A stretch of 64,000 bases of DNA, taken from assembly GCF_003634555.1 (NCBI RefSeq), contig NZ_RBKS01000001.1, forward strand, positions 3,596,001 to 3,660,000. Direction: 5' to 3'. The notes below the pieces were generated by a model. The model did no database searches. It was not told where the DNA came from and saw only the letters and a program-made list of their open reading frames with translations. Below, piece by piece: positions 1-8,864 of the stretch (the stretch's first letter is position 1; every line of letters begins with the position of its first letter). The translations under genes and the position numbers were made by a program. The DNA comes from Frondihabitans australicus. GTDB lineage: Bacteria > Actinomycetota > Actinomycetes > Actinomycetales > Microbacteriaceae.

Positions 1-792
1 CGGTCGATCATCCACCTGGACACCGTCCCGCCCGATCTCGACGTGAACTACCAGCCCGAAGTGGAACTGCGCGGAGACATTTCAGCGACCATCGACGAGC
101 TCCTTCCCGACCTCGAGCGGATGGTGCTGCGCGAGGATTTCCTTCTCGATGCGGCGGAGTTGCGGTCGCGGTTGAGCGATATCGATGACGACGCGCGGCA
201 GTGGAACGGTGCTGACGGTCGAGTCAATCCGGGTGCGTTGGCGTTGAAAATTCGCGACCTCGTTGACGACCGGACGACCGTCACATGCGATGTCGGCTCC
301 GTGTACATATACATGGCCCGACACTTCCGCAGCTTCGAACCACGCCATCTTCTCTTCAGCAACGGGCAGCAGACATTGGGGGTGGCGCTGCCGTGGGCGA
401 TGGCTGCGTGTCTCGCACGCCCCGGGCAACCTGTTGTGTCTGTCTCCGGTGACGGAGGCTTTCTGTTCTCTGTCCAAGAGTTGGAGACAGCCGCACGTCT
501 AGACCTGTCGTTTGTTCACGTGATCTTCCGCGACGACAGTTATGACATGGTCGGCTTCCAGGAGCAGTTGAAGTACGGCCGGAAATCGGGTGTGGAGCTC
601 GGCCCGTACGACATCCCGTCGCTCGCCGCTGCGTTCGGCGCTACGGGTGTGGTGGTGCAGGGCGCGGCCGAGTTCGAGGCCGTGTTCACGAATGCTCTTC
701 AGACGCACGGTCGAACGCTGATCGAGGTTCGCGTGGATTACAGCCGGAATGTAGACCTCGCCGCGCTGCTGCCAGAGGAAGCGTTCGAGTGA
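1..792 (+). CDS. alsS: Acetolactate synthase, catabolic (3' part)
   Basis: The frame is open from the first base, so only the C-terminal 263 residues are present. The enzyme condenses two pyruvates to acetolactate in the cytoplasm using thiamine diphosphate. The TPP-binding segment is visible as GDGGFLFSVQELETA, followed by the downstream stretch DDSYDMVGFQEQ that is typical of AlsS-type enzymes and resembles other TPP enzymes less. The next gene overlaps or nearly abuts it and encodes acetolactate decarboxylase, which supports an acetoin-forming (catabolic) role over branched-chain amino acid synthesis. There is no sign of a FAD-dependent IlvB regulatory partner in view. Confidence 0.9.
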   Translation, partial: RSIIHLDTVPPDLDVNYQPEVELRGDISATIDELLPDLERMVLREDFLLDAAELRSRLSDIDDDARQWNGADGRVNPGALALKIRDLVDDRTTVTCDVGSVYIYMARHFRSFEPRHLLFSNGQQTLGVALPWAMAACLARPGQPVVSVSGDGGFLFSVQELETAARLDLSFVHVIFRDDSYDMVGFQEQLKYGRKSGVELGPYDIPSLAAAFGATGVVVQGAAEFEAVFTNALQTHGRTLIEVRVDYSRNVDLAALLPEEAFE

Positions 793-812
793 CCGAGACG
801 GGGGAGGCAAAA

Positions 813-1613
813 ATGGGTGAGCCACAGGGGGGTGGCGGGCTTGCGCACTGGGCGCGTCAAACACTCGCCCGATCGTGGGGCGACAAAACGGCCCGTCCTC
901 GCATGGAGGACGGGAAAGTCGTCTGGCAGACCTCGACGATGGAAGCGCTCTTGGCGGGCGTCTTTGACGGTGATGTCTCCGTCCACGACCTCCTCCGCCA
1001 CGGCGATTTCGGGCTCGGCACGTTCAACGGACTCGATGGTGAGATGGTCGTCCTCGACCGCATCTGTTACCAGTTGCGCGCTGATGGAACGGCCTCGACG
1101 GCCGGCCCCGATGAACGCAGCCCGTTCGCGGTCGTCACGACGTTCTCGCCGGACGCCGTTCTGGATATCGACGAGCCAACCGACAGGCTCTCGTTGCTGT
1201 CCAAGATCGATGAGGTCCTGCCCAGCAAGAACATCATCGTCGCTGTCCGAGCCGATGGTGCGTTCTCGACGATGCGCACGCGCACGGTGGCCAAGCAACG
1301 TCGGCCCTACCCGCCTTTTGTCGACGCGACGAGCGACGAGTCGGAACACGCCCTGGCGGATGTGTCGGGGACCCTCGCTGGATTCCGAACTCCGGACTTC
1401 GAGGAAGGGATCTCCGTCGCCGGCTACCACCTGCACTTCCTTGACGGGGTTCGTCAGTCCGGAGGCCACGTCCTTGATTTCACGTTCGAAAAGGGTCGTG
1501 TGGAGCTGAGCTTCTCGACGGATGTGCATCTCAGTTTGCCTCGCTTCGGAGCGTTCCTGACGGCGGACCTCACCGGGCCTAATGTGGCCGCCGACATTCA
1601 TAGAACCGAGTGA
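813..1613 (+). CDS. budA: Alpha-acetolactate decarboxylase
   Basis: This protein converts acetolactate to acetoin and CO2, the second step of the acetoin branch begun by the preceding gene. The family signature is clear: an N-terminal segment with GVFDGDVSVHDLLRHGDFGLG, then GEMVVLDRICYQL, and a C-terminal block with GGHVLDF. At 266 residues it is close to the usual family length. I chose the ATG preceded by GGGGGAGG about seven bases upstream. A GTG at 789 that overlaps the alsS stop by four bases is an alternative start and would add eight residues. The gene runs up to a convergent LAL regulator only two bases away, with no terminator visible. Confidence 0.92.
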   Translation: MGEPQGGGGLAHWARQTLARSWGDKTARPRMEDGKVVWQTSTMEALLAGVFDGDVSVHDLLRHGDFGLGTFNGLDGEMVVLDRICYQLRADGTASTAGPDERSPFAVVTTFSPDAVLDIDEPTDRLSLLSKIDEVLPSKNIIVAVRADGAFSTMRTRTVAKQRRPYPPFVDATSDESEHALADVSGTLAGFRTPDFEEGISVAGYHLHFLDGVRQSGGHVLDFTFEKGRVELSFSTDVHLSLPRFGAFLTADLTGPNVAADIHRTE

Positions 1614-1615
1614 CG

Positions 1616-4501
1616 TCATCCAGCGGGGCGGTCGTGTTCGTTCCGGAACCGTGCAGCGAGGTCTTTGCGTGAGGCGACTTTCCATTTGCCGTAGATGTTT
1701 CGCACGTACGTGGTGACCGTGTGGGGTGACAGGAAAAGATCGTCGGCGATCTGCTGCGTGGTTCTCCCCGCGGCTACCCGCTCAGCGACTTGGAGCTCCC
1801 GGCTGCTGAGGACAGACTCTTCGAACTCTGGGCGTGTCGCACGCTGGCTTACGCCGACAGTGCGGAGCCGCCGCCGGACACGGTTCCATGGATGGGTGGC
1901 GCCGGCGGAGTCGTAGAGATCCGCGGACTCAAGCCACGACATCGTGGCTTTCTCTTCGGCCGTGGCTGCTTGTAGGACGCCAAGGTCCTCCAGGGCGCAC
2001 GCCAGCGCGAGTCGCCTATCGACAGTTCGGTACGCGGCGACCGCTTCGCTGAGCTCTGCGACGGACCGCTCCGCGAGCCCGACCACATGGTGTGCCACGG
2101 CGGTGGCGAGGGGGAAAGACGGGTTTGCTCTGGCTCTGCCGACCGCCATGTTCACAACCTTGGCGACATGCTCGGAGTCGCTTCGGCGAAGAAGCATCCG
2201 GCACAGTTGCACGTCGTCGAGGAAATCGGCTGGTGCCGCAAGCCCGAACACCGGTGCGTCCAGAGCCGCGGTAAGCGGGGTGAGGTACGCGTCGGCCGTG
2301 GACCTGTCATGATTCTCGTCTGCTTCGAGAGCCAACAGCCAGTGCGCAACACCCGCCATGTCGGTGGCCCGCGACAGGTCCTCGATCATCGGACGGTACT
2401 TGTCCAGCCCGGCCCGGTCGCCCTGGTGAACGGCGGCCCGGAACAGGACGTAGCCGACCGTCGTCGCCAGTAGCTGCCCGAGCGGCAAGTCCGCGTGGAA
2501 GTCCAGGACCGCCTCGGCGGTTGCGCGAGCCCTCCGCAGGTGGCCCTGGTCGAAGAGGGCGCGGGCGCGAACCATCATCCAGTAGGCGGTGGCCGTGGCG
2601 TTGTGTCGGCGCTGATTCTCGAGGACGTTGGCTGCCGCGATGCGCTCGGCGCGTCCGGGATCACCAAGAGCGTCTGTCAGGAACGCCAGCCAGAGACTTT
2701 CGGGTAGCCACTGGGATTCTGTCGTGCCTGGAAGAGAGGCGATTCGGGCTACCGCGGACACGATTTGTTTCGATGCGTCGTCGAACCGGTTTCGGTAGAA
2801 CGATCGGATGGACTCGCTGGCGTCGAAGGTGGCGAGCGCCAAAATGTTGGAGGTGTCCTGCGCGAGTGGTCGGCCTTCGTCGAGTAGCTTTTGCACGGCG
2901 TCATGCTCTCCAAGGCCCGCGAGTGCCTGCGCTTTGACGCTGAGAAGCCCTGCCTTGGTGAAGGCGGGGATCCCGTCGAGCTGCAGGCCGGCATTGGCTG
3001 CGTCAGCCGCCGCCCGAAACGAGGACTCGGTGCGGAGTCGGGCGATGCCAAGGCGAAGGGACGCTTCTTCCGGTGCGGGGAGGGACCCTTCGAGGGACGC
3101 GACGAACGTTTGCGCTTCTTCGCTGAGACCTCCTTGCCACAGCACGGGAAGAAGATCCGCGATCAGCCGCTTCCGTTCCTCTGGCCTGTTTTCCGTTTCG
3201 ATAGCGGCACGCGCGAATTGGGCGGCCAGCGCGGCGTCGGATTCGAATGTGCGTTGGGCGGCGCTGTGGAAAGTCGCGGCAGCGTCAAGGTCGCCGCGTT
3301 GCGCCACTCCTAGCAGGCGCGATGCGATGGCCACGAGGTACTCGCCGTCGGTGTGCGCGACAGCGGCCGCCCGGCGCTCGAGGATGCGTCTGGATTCGGC
3401 GGGAATCAGGGACTCAGCGGCGTCTCTGAGTAGGTCGTGCCGGAACGCTACGCGAGTGCCGTCGTCGGTCAGCAGTCCGGCCTCGATGGCGTCGACGAGG
3501 GGGAGCGCTAGGTCGTGGACCGAGGTATCCATCAATTGTGCAAGTGACGTCAAGCGAAATTGTCGGCCGAGGATCGACGCGGCGAGGATGAGTTCTCGGG
3601 GTCCGGACGGAAGCCGGGTGATGCGTTCCACGAGGGCCTGGCCGTGTGACGCGTCATGTCCATCGCCGACGAGTTCGGCTCGACCACCTGCTAGGTCGAG
3701 CTGGTCCGCGTCTGAGAGCGCGCGGAGCATCTCCAGGACGAGCAACGGCATGTGCTCGGCGCCTTCCATGTGGCGCAGGAGACCTTTGCCGGGGGTCACG
3801 CCGATTCGGTCGGAGATCATGGCGGAAACGTCGTCGTCTGAGAGCGGACTGAGGTCGAGGGTGCTTCCGGAGATCGTCAGTGCGGAGATCGTGTCACTCA
3901 CCGAGGAGGTGAGGCCGCCGGAGCGGACGGTCACGATCCAGGTGACCGCCATGTCCCGCAGGTGCCGGATGAGGGACCGGAACACGGCCAACGTGCTGGT
4001 GTCGCACCATTGCAGGTCGTCGACGAAGACGACAATGCCGCTGCCCGCGGCCGCGCGTTCCATGCGCTCTTGGATTTGCTGAATCAGCCAGTACCGGGAT
4101 TCGGGGGCGCTGACCAAGGACTCGAAGTGTTCTGCGGAGATAAATGGGGGTTCTGCCCCGAGGAGGATGTCGGAGATTGCGCCCAGCGGCACGTTCTGGG
4201 ATTCGGGTCCGGGGCGGCAAAGTGTGAAGAGGATGCCACGTTGTCCCGCTGTTTCCAGCGCCGACGATAGGAGGCGTGTTTTGCCGGCGCCCGCGGAGCC
4301 GACGATGACGAGGTTGCGGGCGTAGCCTGCCTCGAGTGCATCGAGGCTGTCCTGCACTGCGCTCTGCTCTCGTGGCCGACCTCGCAGGGGGAACGCCGTG
4401 TCTAGTCCTTGGAATGCTCGCCGTGTGAGGCGGCTGGCGGGGACTGGACCGGCCACCTCCGTGGGGGCGTTCACCGGTTGGGTGGCGGCAGGCTCGGTCA
4501 T
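1616..4501 (-). CDS. LAL-type LuxR transcriptional regulator (copy 1)
   Basis: A large (961-residue) ATP-binding regulator of the LuxR (LAL/MalT-like) class. A Walker A loop GSAGAGKT lies near residues 68-75 and a Walker B VVFVDDLQWCD near 157-167. A long TPR-like helical region follows, and a C-terminal LuxR helix-turn-helix shows SSRELQVAERVAAG and LFLSPHTVTTYVRNIY. The frame stays open upstream, but the ATG at 4501 overlaps the stop of the preceding LAL gene by four bases (ATGA), which makes it the best start. The two genes are therefore one transcription unit and appear to be an old tandem duplication. The inducer and targets are unknown; neighbouring acetoin and export genes are candidates. 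Confidence 0.9.
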   Translation of the reverse strand: MTEPAATQPVNAPTEVAGPVPASRLTRRAFQGLDTAFPLRGRPREQSAVQDSLDALEAGYARNLVIVGSAGAGKTRLLSSALETAGQRGILFTLCRPGPESQNVPLGAISDILLGAEPPFISAEHFESLVSAPESRYWLIQQIQERMERAAAGSGIVVFVDDLQWCDTSTLAVFRSLIRHLRDMAVTWIVTVRSGGLTSSVSDTISALTISGSTLDLSPLSDDDVSAMISDRIGVTPGKGLLRHMEGAEHMPLLVLEMLRALSDADQLDLAGGRAELVGDGHDASHGQALVERITRLPSGPRELILAASILGRQFRLTSLAQLMDTSVHDLALPLVDAIEAGLLTDDGTRVAFRHDLLRDAAESLIPAESRRILERRAAAVAHTDGEYLVAIASRLLGVAQRGDLDAAATFHSAAQRTFESDAALAAQFARAAIETENRPEERKRLIADLLPVLWQGGLSEEAQTFVASLEGSLPAPEEASLRLGIARLRTESSFRAAADAANAGLQLDGIPAFTKAGLLSVKAQALAGLGEHDAVQKLLDEGRPLAQDTSNILALATFDASESIRSFYRNRFDDASKQIVSAVARIASLPGTTESQWLPESLWLAFLTDALGDPGRAERIAAANVLENQRRHNATATAYWMMVRARALFDQGHLRRARATAEAVLDFHADLPLGQLLATTVGYVLFRAAVHQGDRAGLDKYRPMIEDLSRATDMAGVAHWLLALEADENHDRSTADAYLTPLTAALDAPVFGLAAPADFLDDVQLCRMLLRRSDSEHVAKVVNMAVGRARANPSFPLATAVAHHVVGLAERSVAELSEAVAAYRTVDRRLALACALEDLGVLQAATAEEKATMSWLESADLYDSAGATHPWNRVRRRLRTVGVSQRATRPEFEESVLSSRELQVAERVAAGRTTQQIADDLFLSPHTVTTYVRNIYGKWKVASRKDLAARFRNEHDRPAG

Positions 4502-7338
4502 GATGCCTGGCCGTCGAAGAGGGACCGGAGCGCACGCCGGGAATTGACGCCCCATTTGGCGTACATGTGCCGGACGTGGCTGGTGACAGTGTGCGGGGAG
4601 ATGAACAGGTCGGCGGCGATCTGTTGGGTGGTCAGGCCGGCGGCGACTCGCGCGAGAACTTCCAGTTCCCGATTGGTGAGGTCGGTCGACGGTGGCGCCG
4701 CCGCGTCCCGGGGGAACACACCGATGCTCCGGAGCCGCATTTTTACGCGATTGGATTCGCGCGATGCTCCGCTGGATTCGAACAGCGCGAGAGCTTCCTG
4801 CCACGCCGATTCGGCATTGCTGGCGTCGTCGCCGGCCCGGAGAATGCCGATGTCCTCGAGGGCGGACGCGAGGATCAGGGGACGTGCGATGCGCCGGTAG
4901 TACTCCGCGGCGGCGGCGACGGCTTCCGCGTCGTCCTCACGAAGACCATGGAGGTGCAGCACGATCCCCCGGCACAGGTCGTTGGTGGGGTTGAGTTCGG
5001 CGCGCCGGTCGGCTTCGCTGATGATTCGGGCCAGGCGGTCCGGCCGGCCAGCTGCGAGCATCATCCGCGCGAATGTGACGTCGTCGAAGAAGTCGGCGGG
5101 TGACGTCATGGACGGGACGGGTTGTTCGAGGGTGTCGTAGGCCTCCTGCGTCAGTGCCGTTGCTGCCGCCCAGTCGCCGTCTTGCTCTGCCTCCAACGCG
5201 AGAAGCCACTTCCCGATCCGTCGTAGCGGCTGAGACGCGGCCATGGACACGGCGAACCTCCGGTATCTGTCGAGGGCGGGCCGGTCGGCTTGCAGTAGCG
5301 CCACCCGGAACAGGACGAGGCCGATGGTCGATTGTGAGATGAAACCGTTTTCGAGGTCGTCCGCGAGCTCCAGGGCCGCTTCAGCCAGAGTCTTCGCTTC
5401 GTCAAGGCGCCCTTGGTCGAGGAGGACTCGGGAGCGGAACATCGTCCAGAACGACGTCGCGACTATGTCGTGCAACGCCTCTGTTTCCGCGATGCCGTCC
5501 TGGGTGATGCGGTCGGCGCGTGCGGTGTCGCCGGTGCTGTTCGCCAGGCATGCCGGCCACAGCCCTTCGGGCAGCATCCTGGACGGAGGTAGCGATCCTG
5601 CGTTCGACACACGCTTCATCGCTGACGTGATGAGGGTGAGGGCGTCATCGAAGGCGTTCTCGTTGAAGGCAGCCATGGAGTCGCCCGTTTCGATGAACGC
5701 CAGCGTCATCGCATCGCCGGCGACGTCCGCCTCTGTTCGGGCCGCTCGAAGCGTGGCTCGCATGTCGTCGTGGAGCCCTTGGTTGGCCAGGCTCATAGCT
5801 TTCGAGGCGAGGAGCCTGGCTCGGAGGGTGGAAGGGATTCCGGGAAGGGCGAGTCCCGCATTTGCGGCGTCCATGGCCTCTTGGATGGTGGTTTCGGCTT
5901 GGATGCGAGAGACAGCGAGCCTGAACTCTCCTTCTTGCTCGGGGGTGAGCCTTCCCTCGAGGCGTGCGAGGAGTTCACGGGCTTCGGAATGAAGCCCCCC
6001 GGACCACAGCAACGGCAGGAACCGGGCAGTGAGCGCCGCATGGCAGGGGAGGGCGTCGACCAGCTGGATGGCTCGGAGCGCGAATTGTGCCGCCTGCGAT
6101 GCGTCGGCGGTTGTGAGGGCGTCGGCGGCGTCGCTGAGGATGTTGGAGGCGATACGGTCTCCTCGCTTCGCTGATGCGGCCACTCGTGTGGCTATGGAGA
6201 GGAGGGGGTCGCCTTCTTTGAGGAGGATGGACGCCGCTTCCCGGATGAGGAGGTCGCGGAGCGATGGGGGGATGGACTGCTCCACTGTCTCGCGGACGAT
6301 GTCGTGTCGGAAGGCGGCGCGGTGGTGTCCGTCGTCGATGAAGACGCCTGCGTCGGTCGCGTCTTTTGCGGCGGCTAGCAATTCGTTCTGAGGCATTTGG
6401 GTGAGCTGTCCGAGGCTGGACAGGGTGAAGCGGCGCCCGAGCACGGAGGCTGCCTGGATGACGTTCTGGGTTGCCGCCGGCAGCCGTCGAAGCCGGCTCA
6501 TGGTGGAGATGCCGAAGCTTTGGGGAATGGCGCCCGTCTCCATCGTCGCGACGCCGTCCTGGGTTGTGACCAGGTGCTCGTCCTCGAGTCCCTGGACGAA
6601 TTCCTTGACGAGTAGGGGCACGTTGCCGGTGCGTTCGACGGCCTCGAGGACGGCGGCGTCGGGGGTCGCGTGGAGGAGGTCTGACACCATCGCCTCAACC
6701 GCCCTGGTGTCGAGCGGTTCGAGGTTCAGCACGTCTCCGCTGGCCCGATGGGCGTCAACGGTGGCTTCGACGTCGGCGGACTGTTGATCGGCTCGGACGG
6801 CGAGTAACCACAAAATGGGCATGTCTGAAAGTCGGTTGGACAGGGTCCGGAGGATGTTGAGGGATCCTGGGTCGCACCATTGCAGGTCGTCGACGATGAA
6901 TGCGACACCGCTGTCGAGAGCTAGTTGCTCTACAGTTTCCTGCACCTGTTGCGCGATCCAGTATCGCGAGGCCGGGTCGGTCGTGTGCGGGTCCAGGGCG
7001 AGGCGGGTGCCGCTGCGTGAGGCTTCGTTGATGGCGTCCAGTAGCGGCGCGAGGGGCATCAGAAAGGATTCGGGGTCGGGTCGGCAGAAGATGATGTTCA
7101 GCCCGCGTTCTCGGGCGGTGTGGGCGGCGTCCTGGAGGGCTCGTGTTTTGCCGACTCCGGGGATGCCTCTGATGATCAGGGTCTGGGATGTCCCGCTGTA
7201 TAACGCGTCGATAGTCGCCGTGATGCGGGCCGTCTCGGCGGCCCGTCCGCGGGTGGGAAACCCGTCGCTGTTCGAGAGCCCCTGAACGGCGCTCGAAGAA
7301 GTGGTCTGTCGTGGTGTGCCGAACTCCCTCACCGCCAT
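4498..7338 (-). CDS. LAL-type LuxR transcriptional regulator (copy 2)
   Basis: A 946-residue ATP-dependent LuxR-family regulator. Walker A is GIPGVGKT (about 58-65), Walker B is AFIVDDLQWCD (about 146-156), and the middle is helical and TPR-like. The C-terminal LuxR DNA-binding domain shows NRELEVLARVAAG and LFISPHTVTSHVRHMYAKWG. It shares domain order and many motifs with the gene downstream, with which it overlaps by four bases, so the two are probably co-transcribed and translationally coupled. It is divergent from the MFS exporter gene across a 286-base gap that probably holds both promoters. Its ligand cannot be told from sequence. Confidence 0.9.
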   Translation of the reverse strand: MAVREFGTPRQTTSSSAVQGLSNSDGFPTRGRAAETARITATIDALYSGTSQTLIIRGIPGVGKTRALQDAAHTARERGLNIIFCRPDPESFLMPLAPLLDAINEASRSGTRLALDPHTTDPASRYWIAQQVQETVEQLALDSGVAFIVDDLQWCDPGSLNILRTLSNRLSDMPILWLLAVRADQQSADVEATVDAHRASGDVLNLEPLDTRAVEAMVSDLLHATPDAAVLEAVERTGNVPLLVKEFVQGLEDEHLVTTQDGVATMETGAIPQSFGISTMSRLRRLPAATQNVIQAASVLGRRFTLSSLGQLTQMPQNELLAAAKDATDAGVFIDDGHHRAAFRHDIVRETVEQSIPPSLRDLLIREAASILLKEGDPLLSIATRVAASAKRGDRIASNILSDAADALTTADASQAAQFALRAIQLVDALPCHAALTARFLPLLWSGGLHSEARELLARLEGRLTPEQEGEFRLAVSRIQAETTIQEAMDAANAGLALPGIPSTLRARLLASKAMSLANQGLHDDMRATLRAARTEADVAGDAMTLAFIETGDSMAAFNENAFDDALTLITSAMKRVSNAGSLPPSRMLPEGLWPACLANSTGDTARADRITQDGIAETEALHDIVATSFWTMFRSRVLLDQGRLDEAKTLAEAALELADDLENGFISQSTIGLVLFRVALLQADRPALDRYRRFAVSMAASQPLRRIGKWLLALEAEQDGDWAAATALTQEAYDTLEQPVPSMTSPADFFDDVTFARMMLAAGRPDRLARIISEADRRAELNPTNDLCRGIVLHLHGLREDDAEAVAAAAEYYRRIARPLILASALEDIGILRAGDDASNAESAWQEALALFESSGASRESNRVKMRLRSIGVFPRDAAAPPSTDLTNRELEVLARVAAGLTTQQIAADLFISPHTVTSHVRHMYAKWGVNSRRALRSLFDGQAS

Positions 7339-7624
7339 CTCCTGTCCTTGGGGCGTATTCGGAGTCTATGAATGGGCCGAGTGAGCGCGCGTGTCCCTCC
7401 TGATACCCCATACGCCGAGGTGGCCTTGTAATCGTTGGGTCCGGCCGTGGAAATCGGACATGTGGCACGGGTATCTGGTCATAGTCGGTCGTTCGGCGGA
7501 CACGCGCTCGCGCATCGGATGAAGGGTGACCCTGCGAGGGGCAGGATTCTGGAGTGATCATTACCCGACATGGTTGAGCCGTTTGACGCTTGGGTCGGAG
7601 GAGCCTGGGCGACAGAGTCGCAGC

Positions 7625-8845
7625 ATGACAACTTCTACGACGAACAGGTCGGTCATCCGGGCGGTTCCCGCCGCGTGGCACGGCATCGGTTTCTGGATTA
7701 TCGCTGTCGTGTTCACGACGGTCATGGCGTATTCGACTGTCCCCACGCCTCTTTATGTGCTTTACGAGGCGCGTGACGGCTTCCCCTCGTTCGCTGTGAC
7801 ATTCATCTTTGCCGCCTATGCGGTCGGCGTGGTCGCGAGCCTCTATTTCGCTGGTCACATCAGCGATTGGGTGGGTCGGCGTCGCATCATTCTCATCTCC
7901 GTCGCCGTGGAGATTCTCGCGTCCTGCCTGTTCATCGCTTGGCCTGACTTACCGGGGCTGCTCGTGGCCCGGTTCGTCAACGGCGTCGGCGTCGGCATGT
8001 TGACGGCGACTGCAACAGCCCATCTGAGCGAGCTCAGGGTCATCTCGCGCTCCGACGGATCAGCGGACGCCTCCACCGTGTCCGGCGTCGCCAACCTTGG
8101 CGGTCTCGGCTTGGGACCGCTCATCGGCGGCCTGTTCGCCGAGTTCCTGCCCCAGCCGTTGCTCGTGCCGCACGTGGTCTTCCTCGCGTTGTTCGTCGTC
8201 GCTGTAATCGGTGTGGCGCTGGTCCCGGAGACGGTTGTGAAAGAGGAGATCCGGCCGGCGTACCGGCCACAGAAGGTGTCCGTTCCGCGAGAATCCCGGG
8301 CGGTGTTTTTCGCCGCTGGCGCGGCCGCTTTTTCCTCGTTTGCTGTGTTCGGCCTGTTCACGTCCCTCGCTCCGACGTTCCTCGTCGTGACGCTCCACGA
8401 AACCGACCGCCTCGTCGCAGGGGCGGTGTCGTTTTCGGTGTTCGCCGCGGCGTGCCTCGGGCAAGTGCTCCTGTCGAAGGCTCGGATCCGCACACAACTG
8501 AATGTGCTTCTTGCCCTCCTCCCCGTGGGCCTGGTGGGTCTCGCCGTCGGCGCGGCCGCCGCGTCACTCCCCGTGTTCGCTGCGTCGGGCGTCGTGGCTG
8601 GCGCCGGAGTGGGCCTGCTGTTCCGTGCGGCGCTGTCGACGGGAGCGTCGCTCGCGGGCGCCGAATCCAAGGGTGAAGTTCTGGCGGCGTTGTTCCTCAT
8701 TGCCTACGCCGGGTTGTGCATCCCCGTGCTGCTTGTCGGCGGTGCACTCGTCATCGCATCGCCGCTTGCCGTCCTGCTGGTCTTCGTTGTGCTCGTGCTG
8801 ACAGCCGTGCTCGTCTCGGCGATCAACATGCGGCGGCGTCACTGA
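7625..8845 (+). CDS. MFS transporter (drug/metabolite exporter type)
   Basis: A 406-residue integral membrane protein with about twelve hydrophobic segments. The MFS signature in the loop between helices 2 and 3 reads GHISDWVGRRRIILIS, and the N-terminal region has TPLYVLYE. This pattern fits the DHA1-like proton-driven exporters, although the substrate is not predictable. The start is the ATG of MTTSTTNRS; an upstream in-frame GTG would add 33 residues lacking any family character. The ribosome binding site is poor. The gene sits between divergent and convergent LAL regulators, which suggests local control by one of them. Confidence 0.85.
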   Translation: MTTSTTNRSVIRAVPAAWHGIGFWIIAVVFTTVMAYSTVPTPLYVLYEARDGFPSFAVTFIFAAYAVGVVASLYFAGHISDWVGRRRIILISVAVEILASCLFIAWPDLPGLLVARFVNGVGVGMLTATATAHLSELRVISRSDGSADASTVSGVANLGGLGLGPLIGGLFAEFLPQPLLVPHVVFLALFVVAVIGVALVPETVVKEEIRPAYRPQKVSVPRESRAVFFAAGAAAFSSFAVFGLFTSLAPTFLVVTLHETDRLVAGAVSFSVFAAACLGQVLLSKARIRTQLNVLLALLPVGLVGLAVGAAAASLPVFAASGVVAGAGVGLLFRAALSTGASLAGAESKGEVLAALFLIAYAGLCIPVLLVGGALVIASPLAVLLVFVVLVLTAVLVSAINMRRRH

Positions 8846-8864
8846 GCGGACGAAGCAGCCGACA